Below, piece by piece: positions 1-10,118 of a stretch of DNA of 64,000 nucleotides (positions within the stretch are counted from its first letter, which is position 1; the number at the start of each line of letters is the position of its first letter). The notes beneath the pieces were generated by a model that saw only the letters and a program-made list of their open reading frames with translations, searched no databases and was not told the origin of the DNA. Source of the DNA: Pseudomonadota bacterium. Lineage in GTDB: Bacteria > Myxococcota_A > Polyangia > GCA-2747355. The DNA lies in assembly GCA_016702545.1 (NCBI GenBank), contig JADJDT010000005.1, forward strand, positions 248,001-312,000, given 5' to 3'. The position numbers were made by a program, and so were the translations under genes.

Positions 1-261
1 GTGGCCCTGGCCGAGCGGCTCGGTAGCTTCGAGATCTCGATCGAGCCCCACCTCGACTGCTGCTCGCTCTTCGTGCCGCGCCACCCGGCCACCCGCGTCA
101 GTCTGAAGCGGGCCGCCACCGCGGAGGCCGCGCTGGCGCTGGCGCCCTTGCTCGAGCAAGCGGCGCGCGAGGCCCAGATCTATCGCGCGCTGCCAGCGGG
201 CTCAAGCGCGTCCGCGCGTAATATATTCAGGCTTTCGCAAAGCCCCCTCGTCGCAAAGTAA
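1..261 (+). CDS. thiI: ThiI, tRNA 4-thiouridine sulfurtransferase (C-terminal end only)
   Basis: This is the C-terminal end of ThiI, which activates U8 of tRNA with ATP and transfers sulfur to make 4-thiouridine; it also supplies sulfur for thiazole synthesis. The gene enters from outside the window, so the GTG at position 1 is an internal codon. Residues 19-32 (DCCSLFVPRHPATR) match the conserved DCCxxFxPxxPxT segment at the end of the ThiI PP-loop domain. No rhodanese domain follows, so it is the short form. The last 10 residues (RLSQSPLVAK) are encoded by the first copy of a dispersed hairpin repeat, so the natural C-terminus may have been altered by that element. It converges on the outer-membrane gene ending at 342. 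The identification rests on the short motif but that motif is characteristic. Confidence 0.85.
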   Translation: MALAERLGSFEISIEPHLDCCSLFVPRHPATRVSLKRAATAEAALALAPLLEQAAREAQIYRALPAGSSASARNIFRLSQSPLVAK

Positions 262-343
262 ATCGCGACCAACGCTCGCCTGTCGGCTCGACTACCCGAA
301 AACAAGCGACTTGCGCAAAGGCGCTTGTTTTCAGGCTCGGCCT
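229..343 (+). repeat. Dispersed three-hairpin repeat, copy A
   Basis: This is the first of three copies of a roughly 125-bp element, also found at 24443 and 58975 in the same orientation. Hairpin 1 is GGCTTT-cgc-AAAGCC at 230-244. Hairpin 2 is reduced here to GTCGC/GCGAC at 250-254 and 265-269. Hairpin 3 pairs CCGAAAACAAGCG (296-308) with CGCTTGTTTTC (322-332) and continues past a one-base bulge. The copy overlaps the 3' end of thiI and lies between two convergent genes, where hairpin 3 could act as a terminator. Confidence 0.75.
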
Positions 344-1084
344 AGAACCTGAGCGCTGCGCCCACCCGCACCGTCGGCCCACCGAGGTCCAGGGCCGGCC
401 CGACACTGGCCCGTGGCGCCTGCAGGCTGTCGGCATCGCGGGGGCGCCACCCGGAAAGTGCAGCGCGCTGCTCCAGACGTAGCCCCCCTCGAGCACCAGC
501 CCGATCCTCGGCACCCCGGCCCTCGCCGCGCCGCCGGCGCGGGGCAGGCGCCAGAGGGCCTGCACGCCCGCCAGCGCGTGACTGGTCACGCCGAGGTCCT
601 GGTCGGTCACGGTCGGCTCGACCTGGGCGGACCCGAAGCGCCCCTGCAGTGCGAGCCGGCCCCACGCCGGCCCGACACCGGCGCGCCCCTGGATGGCGAG
701 CCAGGAGAGCAGCGGCCAGGCGCAGCGTGCCCCCGCCGTCAGCGAGAGCAGCGCCAACTCGGTGTGCAGCGCACCGCCGAAGATCTGGCTGTTCAAACCA
801 CCGCCCGCCGCGCTCAGCTCCGCCCAGAGTTCGAGACCCCCGAGTCGCAGTAGCCGTCGGTCGTAGCTCAACTCCACCTGACCCAGAGCCCCGCCGCCGA
901 GCGAGGCCAGCTCGTCGTGCGCGCCGAAGGTCGAGGCGCCGCGCAGGCTGAGCTCGTTAGCCAGTTCCGCAGCGGCCTGCGCCAACCGCAGCGCTGGGCC
1001 AGGCCCCAGCACCAGCAACAGCGCCGCTACGGCCAGCGTCCGGGCTGCGCCCCCGCCCATCGCATACCTGCAGTTGCTCCGCAT
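342..1084 (-). CDS. Outer-membrane beta-barrel protein, frameshifted near 445
   Basis: This is a predicted outer-membrane beta-barrel protein of about 245 residues. A signal peptide is visible (basic start, then LAVAALLLVLGPGPAL). The body has alternating hydrophobic strands, such as VELSYDRRLLRLGGLELW, and the product ends in VRVGAALRF, with the terminal Phe typical of barrels. The reading frame must shift once near 440-455, at a GGCGCCCCCGC run: the upstream frame gives EGGYVWSSALHF and the other frame gives the barrel C-terminus. I chose ATG 1084 because GGAG and AAGGG precede it; an upstream TTG at 1117 is also in frame. It follows the propeller lipoprotein by 29 bp and probably belongs to the same operon. 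The function is unknown. Confidence 0.65.
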
Positions 1085-1113
1085 GTGCCCTTCTCCGTGC
1101 TTGGGGTGAGTGC

Positions 1114-2779
1114 TCAATCACGCAGCGCGCGGTCGAGCAGGCCGTCGAGCAGGAAGCCCCACCAGACCCGCCCGGCGCCGGCTGCCACCGGCGGGCGTGG
1201 CAGCACGGTGACGAGGCCCTGATCGCTGGCGTGATTGAGCACCAGCTGATCGCCGACGACGAGCAGCGCGTCGGTCGGGAACTCGAGCGGCACATCGCTG
1301 CCCTGCAGGCTGTCGAGGTCGAGGATGCCGAGGCGCGGCCGCGCCGCGCTGGCGGCCAAGAGATGCGTCTGGCCCAAGAACGCGATCTGGCCGACCGCAT
1401 CGCCGAGCTTGATCGGCGTATCGGTGAAGGGCTCGCGCTCCAGGTCGAGGATCGACAGCGCCGTGCGTTGCTCGTCGTGCAACAGCACGGCCTGGCGCCG
1501 AGGGCGCGAGCACGACCTCACGCAGCGGGTGGCCGAGTGAACGCGTGGCCACCGCTCCGCGGCGGCCCGCCAGCAGACCCTCGAGGTCGATGACCTGCAG
1601 TCGGTCGCGGCTCTGCCCGCGCGCGAAGCGCAAGCACCTGGCGCGGGTCCTCGGCGGGCACACCCAGCAGGGTATCGACGGGCGCGCCGAGCGGCCACGA
1701 GGTGAGCGCTCCAGTCGAAAGCTCGAGCAACACCAACTCGGCGGTGCTGGTGGCCACGAGCAACTTCGGGGGCGTGCTGCCGGGCACGAGCAGCATGTCG
1801 CGCACCACCGCACCGGCGCTCGGCTGGTTGATCGTCACGCTGAAGTCGTTGTCGCCCTCGGCTGCCGGCGCGCGCGCGATCAAGCTCAGCACGAAGACAT
1901 CGCTGACCCCGCCGCGCGCACCACGAGCTGTCCCTGCTCGGGGGCGAAGAGCACCTGCTCCGGCAGCGCTTCGCCGCTCGACGACGCAGCGTCGCCCGCC
2001 GCGGCGGGAGCAGCCAGGCGCACGCTGATCTCGCGCCGCTCGGGCTCGGGGTGGGCCAGGTCGAAGAGCGTGATCAGGTCGGGCGCCAGCACGATCCCCA
2101 GCACCAGTGGGCTCTCGCGGCCCGCCACGACCAGCGGCGGCGAGATCAGCGCCGCCAGCGGGGCGGCGCCGAAGGAGCGCAGCGCGCGCGGGTTCGGCCG
2201 CGCGCGGCTCAGGTCGGCACTGAGGTCCACCACGGCCACCTCGTTCAGGTTGTGAAAGAGCGCGGGCGTGCCGCTGCCGCCATCCTTGCCGCCCTGAGGC
2301 TGCTCGGGGCCGAAGTGCAGCAAGGCCCAGCGACCGTCGCCCGAACGGACCACGCGGTCGAAGGCGACCGGCAGCTCGATGCGGCTCACCTGGGGCGCCA
2401 CGGCGCCCTGCGCCCGAATCACGTGCAGCGCGGGGGCCTCCGCGCGCTGATCGGCTCGCTCACGCCGCTGACCGGCCGTGAGCACGAGCAAGGACTCGCC
2501 CTCGCGCTCACCGGCGGGGAGCACATAGCTCAGGTGCCGCCCCAGCGGCGCACGGCGCACGCGCGGGGGATCGCTGCCGGGGTCGAGCGCGAAGACCACG
2601 CCTTGGCTGCCTTCGAGCCAGAGCGCCTGTTGATCGACCAGAAAGGGGCCACGCACCGCCAGGGGCTCCTCCCAGGCGCGGGCGCGGCCGCCATCGCAGG
2701 CCGGTCCGGCGAGCAGCGCCGCGAAAAGCAAGGGCAGCGCCTCGTGCGCTAGCGACGGTTTTGTGAACGTTGCAGGCAT
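1114..2779 (-). CDS. Beta-propeller lipoprotein, broken by three frameshifts
   Basis: This is a secreted lipoprotein made of WD40/YVTN-like propeller repeats, with a lipobox-like LLAGPAC at the end of its signal sequence. Propeller-like segments include WALLHFGPEQ, LAALISPPLVV, DVFVLSLIAR, DRLQVIDLEG and LGILDLDSLQGSD. The full product is recovered only by joining four frame segments: 2779 to about 1905, then to about 1620, then to about 1503, then to the stop at 1114. Each junction lies in a G/C-rich run. The gene starts 8 bp after the paralogous lipoprotein upstream, so the two form an operon with the barrel gene below. It could be a true pseudogene or an intact gene with indel errors. Its function is not known; such propellers often bind partner proteins at the cell surface. 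Confidence 0.6.
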
Positions 2780-2786
2780 GGTGACC

Positions 2787-4493
2787 TCACTCGATGATCT
2801 GGTGGTTGAGGGCGAAACCGGTCAGCGTGCGTTGGCCCTCGTCGCGGCGGTCGATGAAGGTCATGCGCCCGAGCGGATGCCGCTGGACCACGTGAATCAG
2901 GGATCCCGCGGGCACGACGCCCAGCGCGACCGGCGTCGAGGCCAGCTCGACCGACCGCACCAGCAGCGTGCGCAGGTCGATCAACTCGGCCCGGCGCACG
3001 CCCCGCAGCGGATCGCTCAGCAGCAGGTAGGCCGCGTCGCCGTCCGGAGTGAAGGCGACCGGCCCCGGCTGGGCTGGCGTGGTGTGCAGCGCCACGAACT
3101 CGCTGCGTAGATCGACCACGCTGTAGCCGTCCTGCTGATCGATCAAGCGCGCCAAGGGATCGGCGACCGACGCATCGGGGCTCGCCACGCGATTGTGCAG
3201 CACCAGCGCGCTGCGGCCATCGGGGGCGACGATCACCCCACTGACGCCCTTCTCGAGCCGGATCGGGCGCACCGTGCCCGCCTTCAGGTCGACGCGCACC
3301 AGCACCTCCTGCCGCAACGCATTGGAGAAGGCGAAGGCGGCCTGGCCGTCGGGGTCGAGCACGGTCTGACCGACCAGATAGGGGGCGGTCGAGATCGTGC
3401 GAAGCGCGCTCGACGCGCTCAGGTCGGCGGCGAGATCGACCACCAGCACGGCCTTGGTCTCGCGCAGCACCAACACGGCGTAACGCCCGTCGCTGGTCAG
3501 ATCGACGTCGGTCGGCTCGGCTGCCAGCGGCAGGTCGTGCAAGGCGCCGCTCGCCAGCTCGACGACCCGCAGCAAGGAACGACCGGGCAGACGCACGACC
3601 GCGCGCGCACCATCGGGCGTGATCTGCACCTCGTTCGGGGCCGGCTCGCCGACGGGGTCGGCGGAGAGCGCGATGCCGGGGACGAAGGTCGGGGCCGTCA
3701 GCTCCGCCACGCGCAGCGTGGCCACGCTGCGCTCGGCGATCACGAACGCGCGTGCGCCATCCGGCGTGAAGCGCACGTCGCGTGGTCGAAAGCCGACGAC
3801 CAGCCTGAGCGCGCGCTCCTGGCCGCGCTCGAGCTTGAGCAGGGTCAGCTCGTTGAGCGAGGCGTCGAGCGCCACGGGGGCGGCTGTCTGGCGCTGCGGA
3901 TCAAAGAGCGCCACGGCGCTGCGCCCGTCGGGCGCGATGAAGAGGGCATTGGCGGCGCGCACGGTCGGCAGCTCGAGCTGTTCGTCGCTGCCATCCTCCT
4001 GCGCCCGCAGGATCGTGGCTGCAGCCGCGCTGCCGCTCAGCACCACGGCCACGTCCTCGCCGGGAACCGTGCGAAGCGCGGTCGGTGGGCCTGGCAGGGT
4101 CCGGAGCTGCACCGCGAGCGTCGAGGCCTCGATGCGGGCCGCGAGCGCGTCGTCGGGCCAAGCGACATAGACGTAGCGCCTGCCGACCGCGGGCGGCTCA
4201 CTGATCAGCTCGACCTCCGGCGCGGACGGGATCTCGATCCCCGCGTCGGCCGTCGGCCCCGCCCCGGCGGAGTCGTCGAGGCGTTCGCAGCGCCGGAGGG
4301 CATTGCAGGTCCAGCCGCGCGCGCAGTCGTTGGCCGCGCGGCAGGCCACGCCGCCGGCGTCGGCGGTGACACCGCCCCTCGCCTCCCACGCCTCGTCCCC
4401 CGCCTTGCCGCAGCCCCCCAGACCGACCGCCGTCACGAGCCCCAGGGCCACGCCCAGCCAGCGGGTCGGCCGGTGCTCGATCGCGATGCGCAT
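2787..4493 (-). CDS. Beta-propeller surface lipoprotein
   Basis: This is an intact 568-residue lipoprotein with the lipobox VGLGGC near residue 28. A short Cys-containing region follows (CRAANDCARGWTCNALRRC), and then a long array of YVTN/WD40-like blades. The blades are marked by repeated xxPDGRxAxVL phrases, for example IAPDGRSAVALF, FTPDGARAFVIA, ITPDGARAVVRL, LTSDGRYAVLVL and VAPDGRSALVLH. The count of such phrases suggests seven or more blades. ATG 4493 is preceded by AGGAGGTGAGCGC, an ideal ribosome-binding site. It is the first gene of a probable three-gene minus-strand operon with a second, broken propeller lipoprotein and an outer-membrane barrel, which suggests a surface complex. 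No enzymatic motif is visible. Confidence 0.8.
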   Translation of the reverse strand: MRIAIEHRPTRWLGVALGLVTAVGLGGCGKAGDEAWEARGGVTADAGGVACRAANDCARGWTCNALRRCERLDDSAGAGPTADAGIEIPSAPEVELISEPPAVGRRYVYVAWPDDALAARIEASTLAVQLRTLPGPPTALRTVPGEDVAVVLSGSAAAATILRAQEDGSDEQLELPTVRAANALFIAPDGRSAVALFDPQRQTAAPVALDASLNELTLLKLERGQERALRLVVGFRPRDVRFTPDGARAFVIAERSVATLRVAELTAPTFVPGIALSADPVGEPAPNEVQITPDGARAVVRLPGRSLLRVVELASGALHDLPLAAEPTDVDLTSDGRYAVLVLRETKAVLVVDLAADLSASSALRTISTAPYLVGQTVLDPDGQAAFAFSNALRQEVLVRVDLKAGTVRPIRLEKGVSGVIVAPDGRSALVLHNRVASPDASVADPLARLIDQQDGYSVVDLRSEFVALHTTPAQPGPVAFTPDGDAAYLLLSDPLRGVRRAELIDLRTLLVRSVELASTPVALGVVPAGSLIHVVQRHPLGRMTFIDRRDEGQRTLTGFALNHQIIE

Positions 4494-4781
4494 GCGCTCA
4501 CCTCCTGGCTCTTGCAGCAGCGACGATCCCGGCCACGCAATGCTCCCGGTCTCGTCGTCTGCGGTCGAGCGCGGCTAGAGCAAGCGCCGGACCACCGCCG
4601 CGCGTAGCGCGACCGGGCTGCCCTGGTCGGAGAGCAAGCGTGCGCTATCGCAGGGAGTGTCGGGCCACCGGCGGCCGCCGGACGCACGTCCGCCCAGCAC
4701 GCGCGACCGCGCCAACCGTGACATCGATGTCAGACGATGCGGCGAGGGCCCATTCCACCCTCCCAACTGCCTCGTGCGTCT

Positions 4782-6463
4782 TCACGCGCCGCGGAAGATG
4801 AAGGGCATGCTGAGCGTCGTGCCGTCGCCGCCGATCGGCTTGAACACGAGCTGCCGCAGGGTGCTGCGCAGGCAGTCCGCGAGCACCTCGTTGGCGACGC
4901 CCTTGAGCGTCACCGCGCGCACGCGGCCGGACGGGCCCAGGTCGACGGTCGCATCGACGCGCAGCTCGCCGAGCGAGTAGTCGCGTTTCGCGGCGCGCTC
5001 GTAGCAGCTCTGGATCCGGCCGCGGAACTGCGACAACACCTGCTGGACCTCGCGGTCGGTCAGGTCGCGCGCCGGACCGCGGGTGGCGCCCGTTTCACGC
5101 GCCGTGCGCGGTACCGCGCCGTTGTCCTTTTCACCGTAAAGCGCGATCAGCCGCCGCTGCTCCGGCGTCAGCCCGTCGTCGAGCTCCCGCGCGGCGGGCT
5201 TCGGCGTCGGGGTCGGCGCCACCACCGCCTCAGCGCCGCCGGGCCGGCCCGCCCCGAGGCGCTCACGCGAGCGGCCGACCTGTACCGGGGCGAACTCGAG
5301 GCCCGCCACCGCCGCATCGGGGGTCGCGGTCGCCTCCGCGCCGAGGCCCGCCAGTCGATCCGCCCCGATCGCGGCCACACCCTCCGGCGGCTTCGGCGCC
5401 TGCTGGTCGAAGAAGAGCAGGTAGACCAGGGCCGATCCCCCGCACAGCAGGATCAGAAACGACAGCACCACGCCGAGCTTGAGCCATAGCGAGACCCGCG
5501 GCGGCGCCGGCGCCACCAACGGCACGGGCGACACCAGCGCGGGCATCGGCGCTCCGACCATCGCCTGTTGCCCAGCATAGTAGGGCGCCACCCCCACCGG
5601 CCCGGCGCCCGCGGGCGCGGCGGGCGGGACCCCGGCCGCCGCCAGCGCATCGAGCGAAAACAGCTCGGATGCGCGGGACCCGCTGACGTCGCCCGCCCCT
5701 GGCGCCGTACGCTCGACCGCGGGCGACGGCTCGATCGGCGCGTAGGACGGCGTCGGAACCCGGCCCGGCACCCGCGGCGCCGCTGGCGCCCCCCGGGCAC
5801 CGGCCACTGCGCCGCGTCGCGGAAGACCGGCAACCCGGCGGCGGCCGCGGCACGATCGGGGGGCACCGCGATCAACCCGGACCCGCGACCGCGTGGCGGG
5901 GGCGGCGGCGGCACGAAGGGCCGCAGCTCGGGTACACTGTGGGCGTCGATCCAATCCTCGAAGCCGTCGCGCCAGACAAAGCCCTCGTCCCCGGATTCGC
6001 TGCGGGCCTCCCCGCGTCGCACCCGGCGGCAGAGCTCGTCGAACGACATCGGGCCGAACTGGTGGCCATCGATCGCCAGATACCACTCGTCCTCGACCGG
6101 CGCCTCGGGGGGCCGTAGCTCGCCCGGCAGCGAGATGCGCGTCTTGTCCTCTTCCGGCTCGTGCTCGCGCGTCTCGGTGAGCGCGGGCGCGGGCACAGGG
6201 ATTCTGCCGGGGGCCGCCGGCGAGGGCGCAGGACCGACGGAACGGGCGGCCGGTGGCGACTTGCTGAAGACCTGTTGAAAGGCCTCGTCGAGCACCCGGC
6301 CGCCCTCCGTCGAGACGGCGGTCAGCGCGCCCGTGCCGCGCGCCGGATCGCGCACGACGATGATGTTGCCGCAGTTCTTGCAGCGGATCTTGAGCACCTT
6401 GCGCCGAACCTTCTCGTCGGCGATCGAGTACTTCGTGCTGCACTGGTCGCAGATAAACTTCAT
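4782..6463 (-). CDS. GltJ/AgmX-like protein: zinc finger, GYF_2, TM, TonB-like C-terminus; one frameshift
   Basis: This protein resembles GltJ (AgmX/PglI) of the Myxococcus gliding and adhesion machinery. In order it has: an MJ0042-type zinc ribbon at residues 5-35 (CDQC ... CKNC); a GYF_2 domain at about 125-185 (EWYLAIDGHQFGPMSFDEL ... WIDAHSVPEL); a Pro/Ala-rich linker; one membrane helix (LKLGVVLSFLILLCGGSALVY); and a periplasmic C-terminal domain ending in LRQLVFKPIGGDG, with the paired Cys residues (SCYERA, DCLRS) of the AgmX/PglI family. The frame shifts once near 5790 at a run of six G on the coding strand. Zinc-finger/GYF proteins of this type bind GTPases or polarity proteins in the cytoplasm and act through the TonB-like domain in the periplasm. 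No other motility genes are next to it, so a gliding role is only inference. Confidence 0.75.
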
Positions 6464-6650
6464 CTTGTCTTCTTTGTTACAAAGGTGCCGAACGGTCGTC
6501 GCGCGGTCAACACCCTGGCGTCACCCTGCGAGTGTCGCACGCTCGCCGCGGCCGCGCCACGCGTCGGCCGCTCGAGCGGCGCACACGCCCCGACCGCTGC
6601 AGCGCCCGACGGCGTACCGTCCGTCGGCGCGGGTGCCCCGCTGACCGAGC

Positions 6651-7410
6651 TCACAACAGGCTCAGCAGGTGCTTGCGCAGCCGTGCGGCCAGAGCCTCGT
6701 CCGGGCAGTGGGCCAAGGCGCGCTGCCACAGATCGGTCGCGCGGTGACGCAGCCCGCGTTCCTCATACAGCGCCGCCAGCGTGCGCATCGCCGCGAAACA
6801 GGCCGGATCGACCCGCAGCGCCTCCTCGAACGCCGCGAGCGCCGGAAAGAGCGCCCCACGCCGCAGCAGCAGGGAACCGAGCTCCAGCCGCAGCTGGACG
6901 GCGTAGGGATCGTCCTGAATCCCGGCGCGACAGGCCTCGATTCCGCCCTCCAGATCGCCGCATTGGGCACGTTCGAGCGCCTCACGTCCGGCGCGGTAGG
7001 CGCGCGCCGGCAGCCGCCGGACCGTCACGGCCCGGCCCGCGCGCCGCGCCGCCTCGCGCTCGACGAGCTGCCAGAGCTGGTTGAGCTTGAACGGCTTCTC
7101 GAGCAGGGCGCTGACGCCGTAGACCTCGCGCAGGTCGGCGTCCATTCGCCAACCGCAGAGCAGGTCAGAGGTCACGATCACCGCGGTGCGACCGAAGCGC
7201 GGATTCGCCGCCAGCTTCTCGACGATCTCGATGCCGCCGACCTCCGGCAAGAGCGCGTCCACGATCAACAGATCGGGTGGCGTCTCGCTCAACAGACTCA
7301 GCAGCGCCATCCCGCGCTGGGCAGACTCCGCCACGAGCCCCTTGCTGCGAAGCAGCCGCTGGACCAGACCGCAGAGCTGTTCGTCCTCGTCGCCGATCAG
7401 AACTCGCACA
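6651..7410 (-). CDS. Response-regulator receiver fused to TPR repeats
   Basis: This is a receiver (CheY-like) domain followed by tetratricopeptide repeats, about 250 residues from the GTG at 7410. The receiver shows the acidic pocket (GDEDE), the phosphoacceptor Asp in LLIVDALLPE, and the conserved Lys in LLEKPF. The C-terminal half has TPR-like helices, for example ALAAFEEALRVDPACFAAM and ATDLWQRALAHCPDEALA. There is no DNA-binding output, so it probably signals by protein contact. I prefer GTG 7410 (VRVLIGDED) over the in-frame start at 7553 because the extra 47 residues do not look like receiver sequence. No partner kinase gene is adjacent. Confidence 0.75.
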
Positions 7411-7671
7411 GCCGCTGCCTTGGCGGCGGAGGCCGCCCGTCTGCGAACCCACCCCGCGCGGGCAGGGCCGTACCCCCCGGTCCAGCAGACCCCGTCCAAC
7501 GGGACCCCGGGTCCAACGCCTTCGCCACCGCAAGCCCTCAAGCTAACAATCACACCGCTGACCGGTCAACGCGCCCTCGACCCGCGCCCCTCGACGCACG
7601 CCCTGGCCTCGCCGGCGCGCCAGCGCCGCCTCCGTTGACACGCAGTGGCGCACAACGCTAAGCGGAGGGAG

Positions 7672-8552
7672 ATGTTCGCTGCTCTGTTCAGCTCGTTGCG
7701 TCCGCACCAGTGGACGAAGAACCTGTTTGTCGCCGCGCCGCTGCTCTTTTCCAAGCAGCTCACGACCCTGCCGCTGCTGCTACGCACCTTGCTGGCGGTG
7801 GTCGCCTTCTGCCTGCTCTCTGGCGCCGTCTACCTAATCAACGATCTCTTCGATCTCGAGCACGACCGCGCGCATCCGATCAAACGCTTGCGAGCGATCG
7901 CCTCGGGCCGCCTACCCCTCGCCGCAGCGCAGACCGCCGCGGCGCTGCTGATCGTGAGTTCGCTCGGACTCGCGGCGCTGCTCGGCCTGCCATGCTTCGC
8001 CTGCGCCGCTGGCTATCTGATCGTCAATCTCGCCTATTCGCTGCACCTCAAGCACCTGCCCTTCGTCGACGTGCTGAGTATCGCCGCCGGCTTCCTGCTG
8101 CGCGTGCTCGCCGGAGCCGTGGCGCTCGCCGTGGTCGCCTCGCCCTGGCTGCTGATCTGCACCTTCGTACTGGCCTGCCTGCTCGGCTTCGGCAAGCGCG
8201 CCCACGAGCTGGCCAACGCCGGCGACCCCCGGCGCGCCGGCGCGCGCGGCGACCGGTGCTGGCGCGCTACCGGCTGGGCTCGCTGATCGCGCTGCTCTGG
8301 GCGCTGGCCGCGGCTACCTGCGTGAGCTACGGGCTCTACACGGTCTCGTCGCACACGCAGCGCTTCTTCGGCACCGTGGCCCTGGCGTGGACCGTGCCCT
8401 TCGTCGTCCTCGGCGTGCTGCGCTTCCTGCAACTGGTCCGGCGACACACGCAGGCCGAGAGCCCCACCGACGCGATGCTGCGCGACTGGCCCTTCCTGCT
8501 CAACGCGGCGCTGTGGGGCCTCTCCACCGCCCTCGTGATCTACGGTTCGTAA
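7672..8552 (+). CDS. UbiA-family polyprenyl-phosphate phosphoribosyltransferase-like, one frameshift
   Basis: This integral membrane prenyltransferase resembles decaprenyl-phosphate 5-phosphoribosyltransferases, which transfer phosphoribose to a lipid carrier for arabinose-type sugar donors. Family motifs are LRPHQWTKN at the start, YLINDLFDLEHDR (the Asp-rich NDxxDxxxD substrate site), HPIKRLRAIASG, and FVDVLSIAAGFLLRVLAG. Multiple membrane helices are evident. The frame must shift once near 8245-8260: the first frame ends in HELANAGDPRR and the other resumes at LARYRLGSLIALLWALA and ends in LVIYGS. ATG 7672 has GGAGGG only two bases upstream; GTG 7645 is an alternative start. No other arabinan-pathway gene is nearby, so the exact sugar product is uncertain. 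Confidence 0.75.
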
Positions 8553-8579
8553 TCTACGGCTTGTAATCTACGGTTTGTG
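8538..8579. repeat. Three tandem copies of a 14-bp unit between convergent genes
   Basis: The unit atctacggYttgta occurs three times in a row with one or two differences. The first copy holds the last codons and stop of the UbiA-type gene. The third copy holds the stop codon (TAG on the minus strand) of dacB. The two genes therefore end on opposite strands, 15 bp apart, within the same small tandem repeat. No terminator hairpin is visible here. Confidence 0.8.
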
Positions 8580-10118
8580 AGCGCCGAGCGCCGAGCGCTG
8601 CGCCTCGAGCAGCGTCTCCGCCAGTGCGTCGGCGACCCGGCGCGCGGCGCGGACGCGCTCGATCGGCAGGCCATTGAAGATGATGCTGAAGGCGATCGGC
8701 GCCCCACCGCTCGCCAGGCCGCCGTAACCGCTGAGCGCCACCACCTCGGCCAGCGTGCCGGTCTTGCCGCGCACGTAACGCGCCGCTGTACCGCCGGCGA
8801 GGCGCTGCGCCAGCGTGCCGTCGGCCCCCGCGATCGCCAGCGACGACACCAGCTCGGGGCCGCAGCGAAAGTCGCGCCAGCTGCGGGTCAGCACGGCGAC
8901 GATCTGACGCGGCGTGAAGACCGCGGCCTCGTAGAGGCCCGAGCCATTCTTGAGCTGATAGCTCCCCGGCCGCAGACCCGCGCTCGCCAGCCAGCGCTCG
9001 AGCACCGCCAGGCCGGCGGCCCAGCTTCCCGGCGCGCCAGTGGCCTCAGCGCCCAGCACGCGCACCAGTTGCTCGGCGATCACGTTGCTGCTCTGCTTGT
9101 TCATCCGCCGGATCAGCTCGACCAGGGGCTCCGATCGGTGGGAGAGCAGCCGGCGCGCCTGCGGCGGTAACGCCTGACGGCGCAGCGCGCGGCGACCGAA
9201 ACGAATGCCCTCGCGCTCGAGCAGCTCACGGAAGGTGAGCCCGACGAAGAGGCCCGGGTCCTCGATGCGTCGCCGGTCCCAGACCGCCGACGCCCCGGCG
9301 CGCAGCGTGCCACGCACGTGCACGATCGTCCGATCCCCCACCGCCTCCGTGCTGAGGTTCAGCGCGCTACGCTGCGGCGGCCCCACCGTGAGCGCGCTGT
9401 TGTCGAGCCGCAGATAGGCGCTCGGGGGGATCAGCGTGACGATCACGGGCTGACCCACCACCGACGGCCGGACCCCGATCGTCACGACGTTGTCGTGCAG
9501 GCTCAGCGCGCCGGTCGCCGGCCGGTAGAAGGCGTCGGTGTCACGCGTGTCGTAGAGCGGCGGCAAGCGCGGACCGACGAAGTAGCTCTCATCGAGCACC
9601 AAGGCCCCCCGCACGCGACGCAGGCCCAGCTCGCGCAGGCGTCGCGCCAGGCGCCAGAGGTCGGCGTCGTCGAGCGAGGGATCGCCATGGCCCTTGAGGT
9701 ATAGGTCGCCCGCCAGCACCCCGCCGCGCAGGGGCGCCGGGCCAGCCGAGAAGACCTCCGTGCGCAAGCGGTAGTGGCCGCCGAGCAGCTCGAGCGCCGC
9801 CGCCGCCGTGATCAGCTTGGCCGTCGAGGCCACCAGCAGCGACCGATCGGCCGCGTGCTGCGCCAGGATCCGACCGCTGCCGAGGTCGATCGCCAGCAGA
9901 CCGACCCGCGCGCCACCCAAGCGCGGATCGGCGACCAGCGCCGCGATCCGCGCCAACGCATCGCCCGGCCCCGCGTCGACCGCGGCGGCCTGCACCCTCG
10001 GGCTGGCGATCAAGAGCAGCGCGCAGCAGAGCCGCGCCGCGCGTTTGCCCGCTGCCGCACACCCCGCGCGCGGCGCTGGCGAGCGCCCAGCGCGCCGCTC
10101 CCGCGCCGCGCCTCGCAC
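8568..10118 (-). CDS. dacB: D-alanyl-D-alanine carboxypeptidase/endopeptidase (PBP4 type, family S13)
   Basis: This periplasmic penicillin-binding protein removes the terminal D-Ala from peptidoglycan stem peptides or cleaves cross-links. All three active-site motifs are present: SxxK in LVASTAKLITAA, SxN in KQSSNVIAEQL, and KTG in YVRGKTGTLAEV. The large insertion between the first two motifs is typical of class C PBPs. A signal peptide precedes it (RAARLCCALLLIASPRVQAAA). The ORF is open up to 10211, but the preceding Nudix gene ends at 10172. GTG 10118 or one of several repeated upstream GTGs in the 15-bp repeat is therefore the likelier start. It probably follows the Nudix gene in an operon. 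Confidence 0.9.
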   Translation of the reverse strand: MRGAARERRAGRSPAPRAGCAAAGKRAARLCCALLLIASPRVQAAAVDAGPGDALARIAALVADPRLGGARVGLLAIDLGSGRILAQHAADRSLLVASTAKLITAAAALELLGGHYRLRTEVFSAGPAPLRGGVLAGDLYLKGHGDPSLDDADLWRLARRLRELGLRRVRGALVLDESYFVGPRLPPLYDTRDTDAFYRPATGALSLHDNVVTIGVRPSVVGQPVIVTLIPPSAYLRLDNSALTVGPPQRSALNLSTEAVGDRTIVHVRGTLRAGASAVWDRRRIEDPGLFVGLTFRELLEREGIRFGRRALRRQALPPQARRLLSHRSEPLVELIRRMNKQSSNVIAEQLVRVLGAEATGAPGSWAAGLAVLERWLASAGLRPGSYQLKNGSGLYEAAVFTPRQIVAVLTRSWRDFRCGPELVSSLAIAGADGTLAQRLAGGTAARYVRGKTGTLAEVVALSGYGGLASGGAPIAFSIIFNGLPIERVRAARRVADALAETLLEAQRSALGAHKP

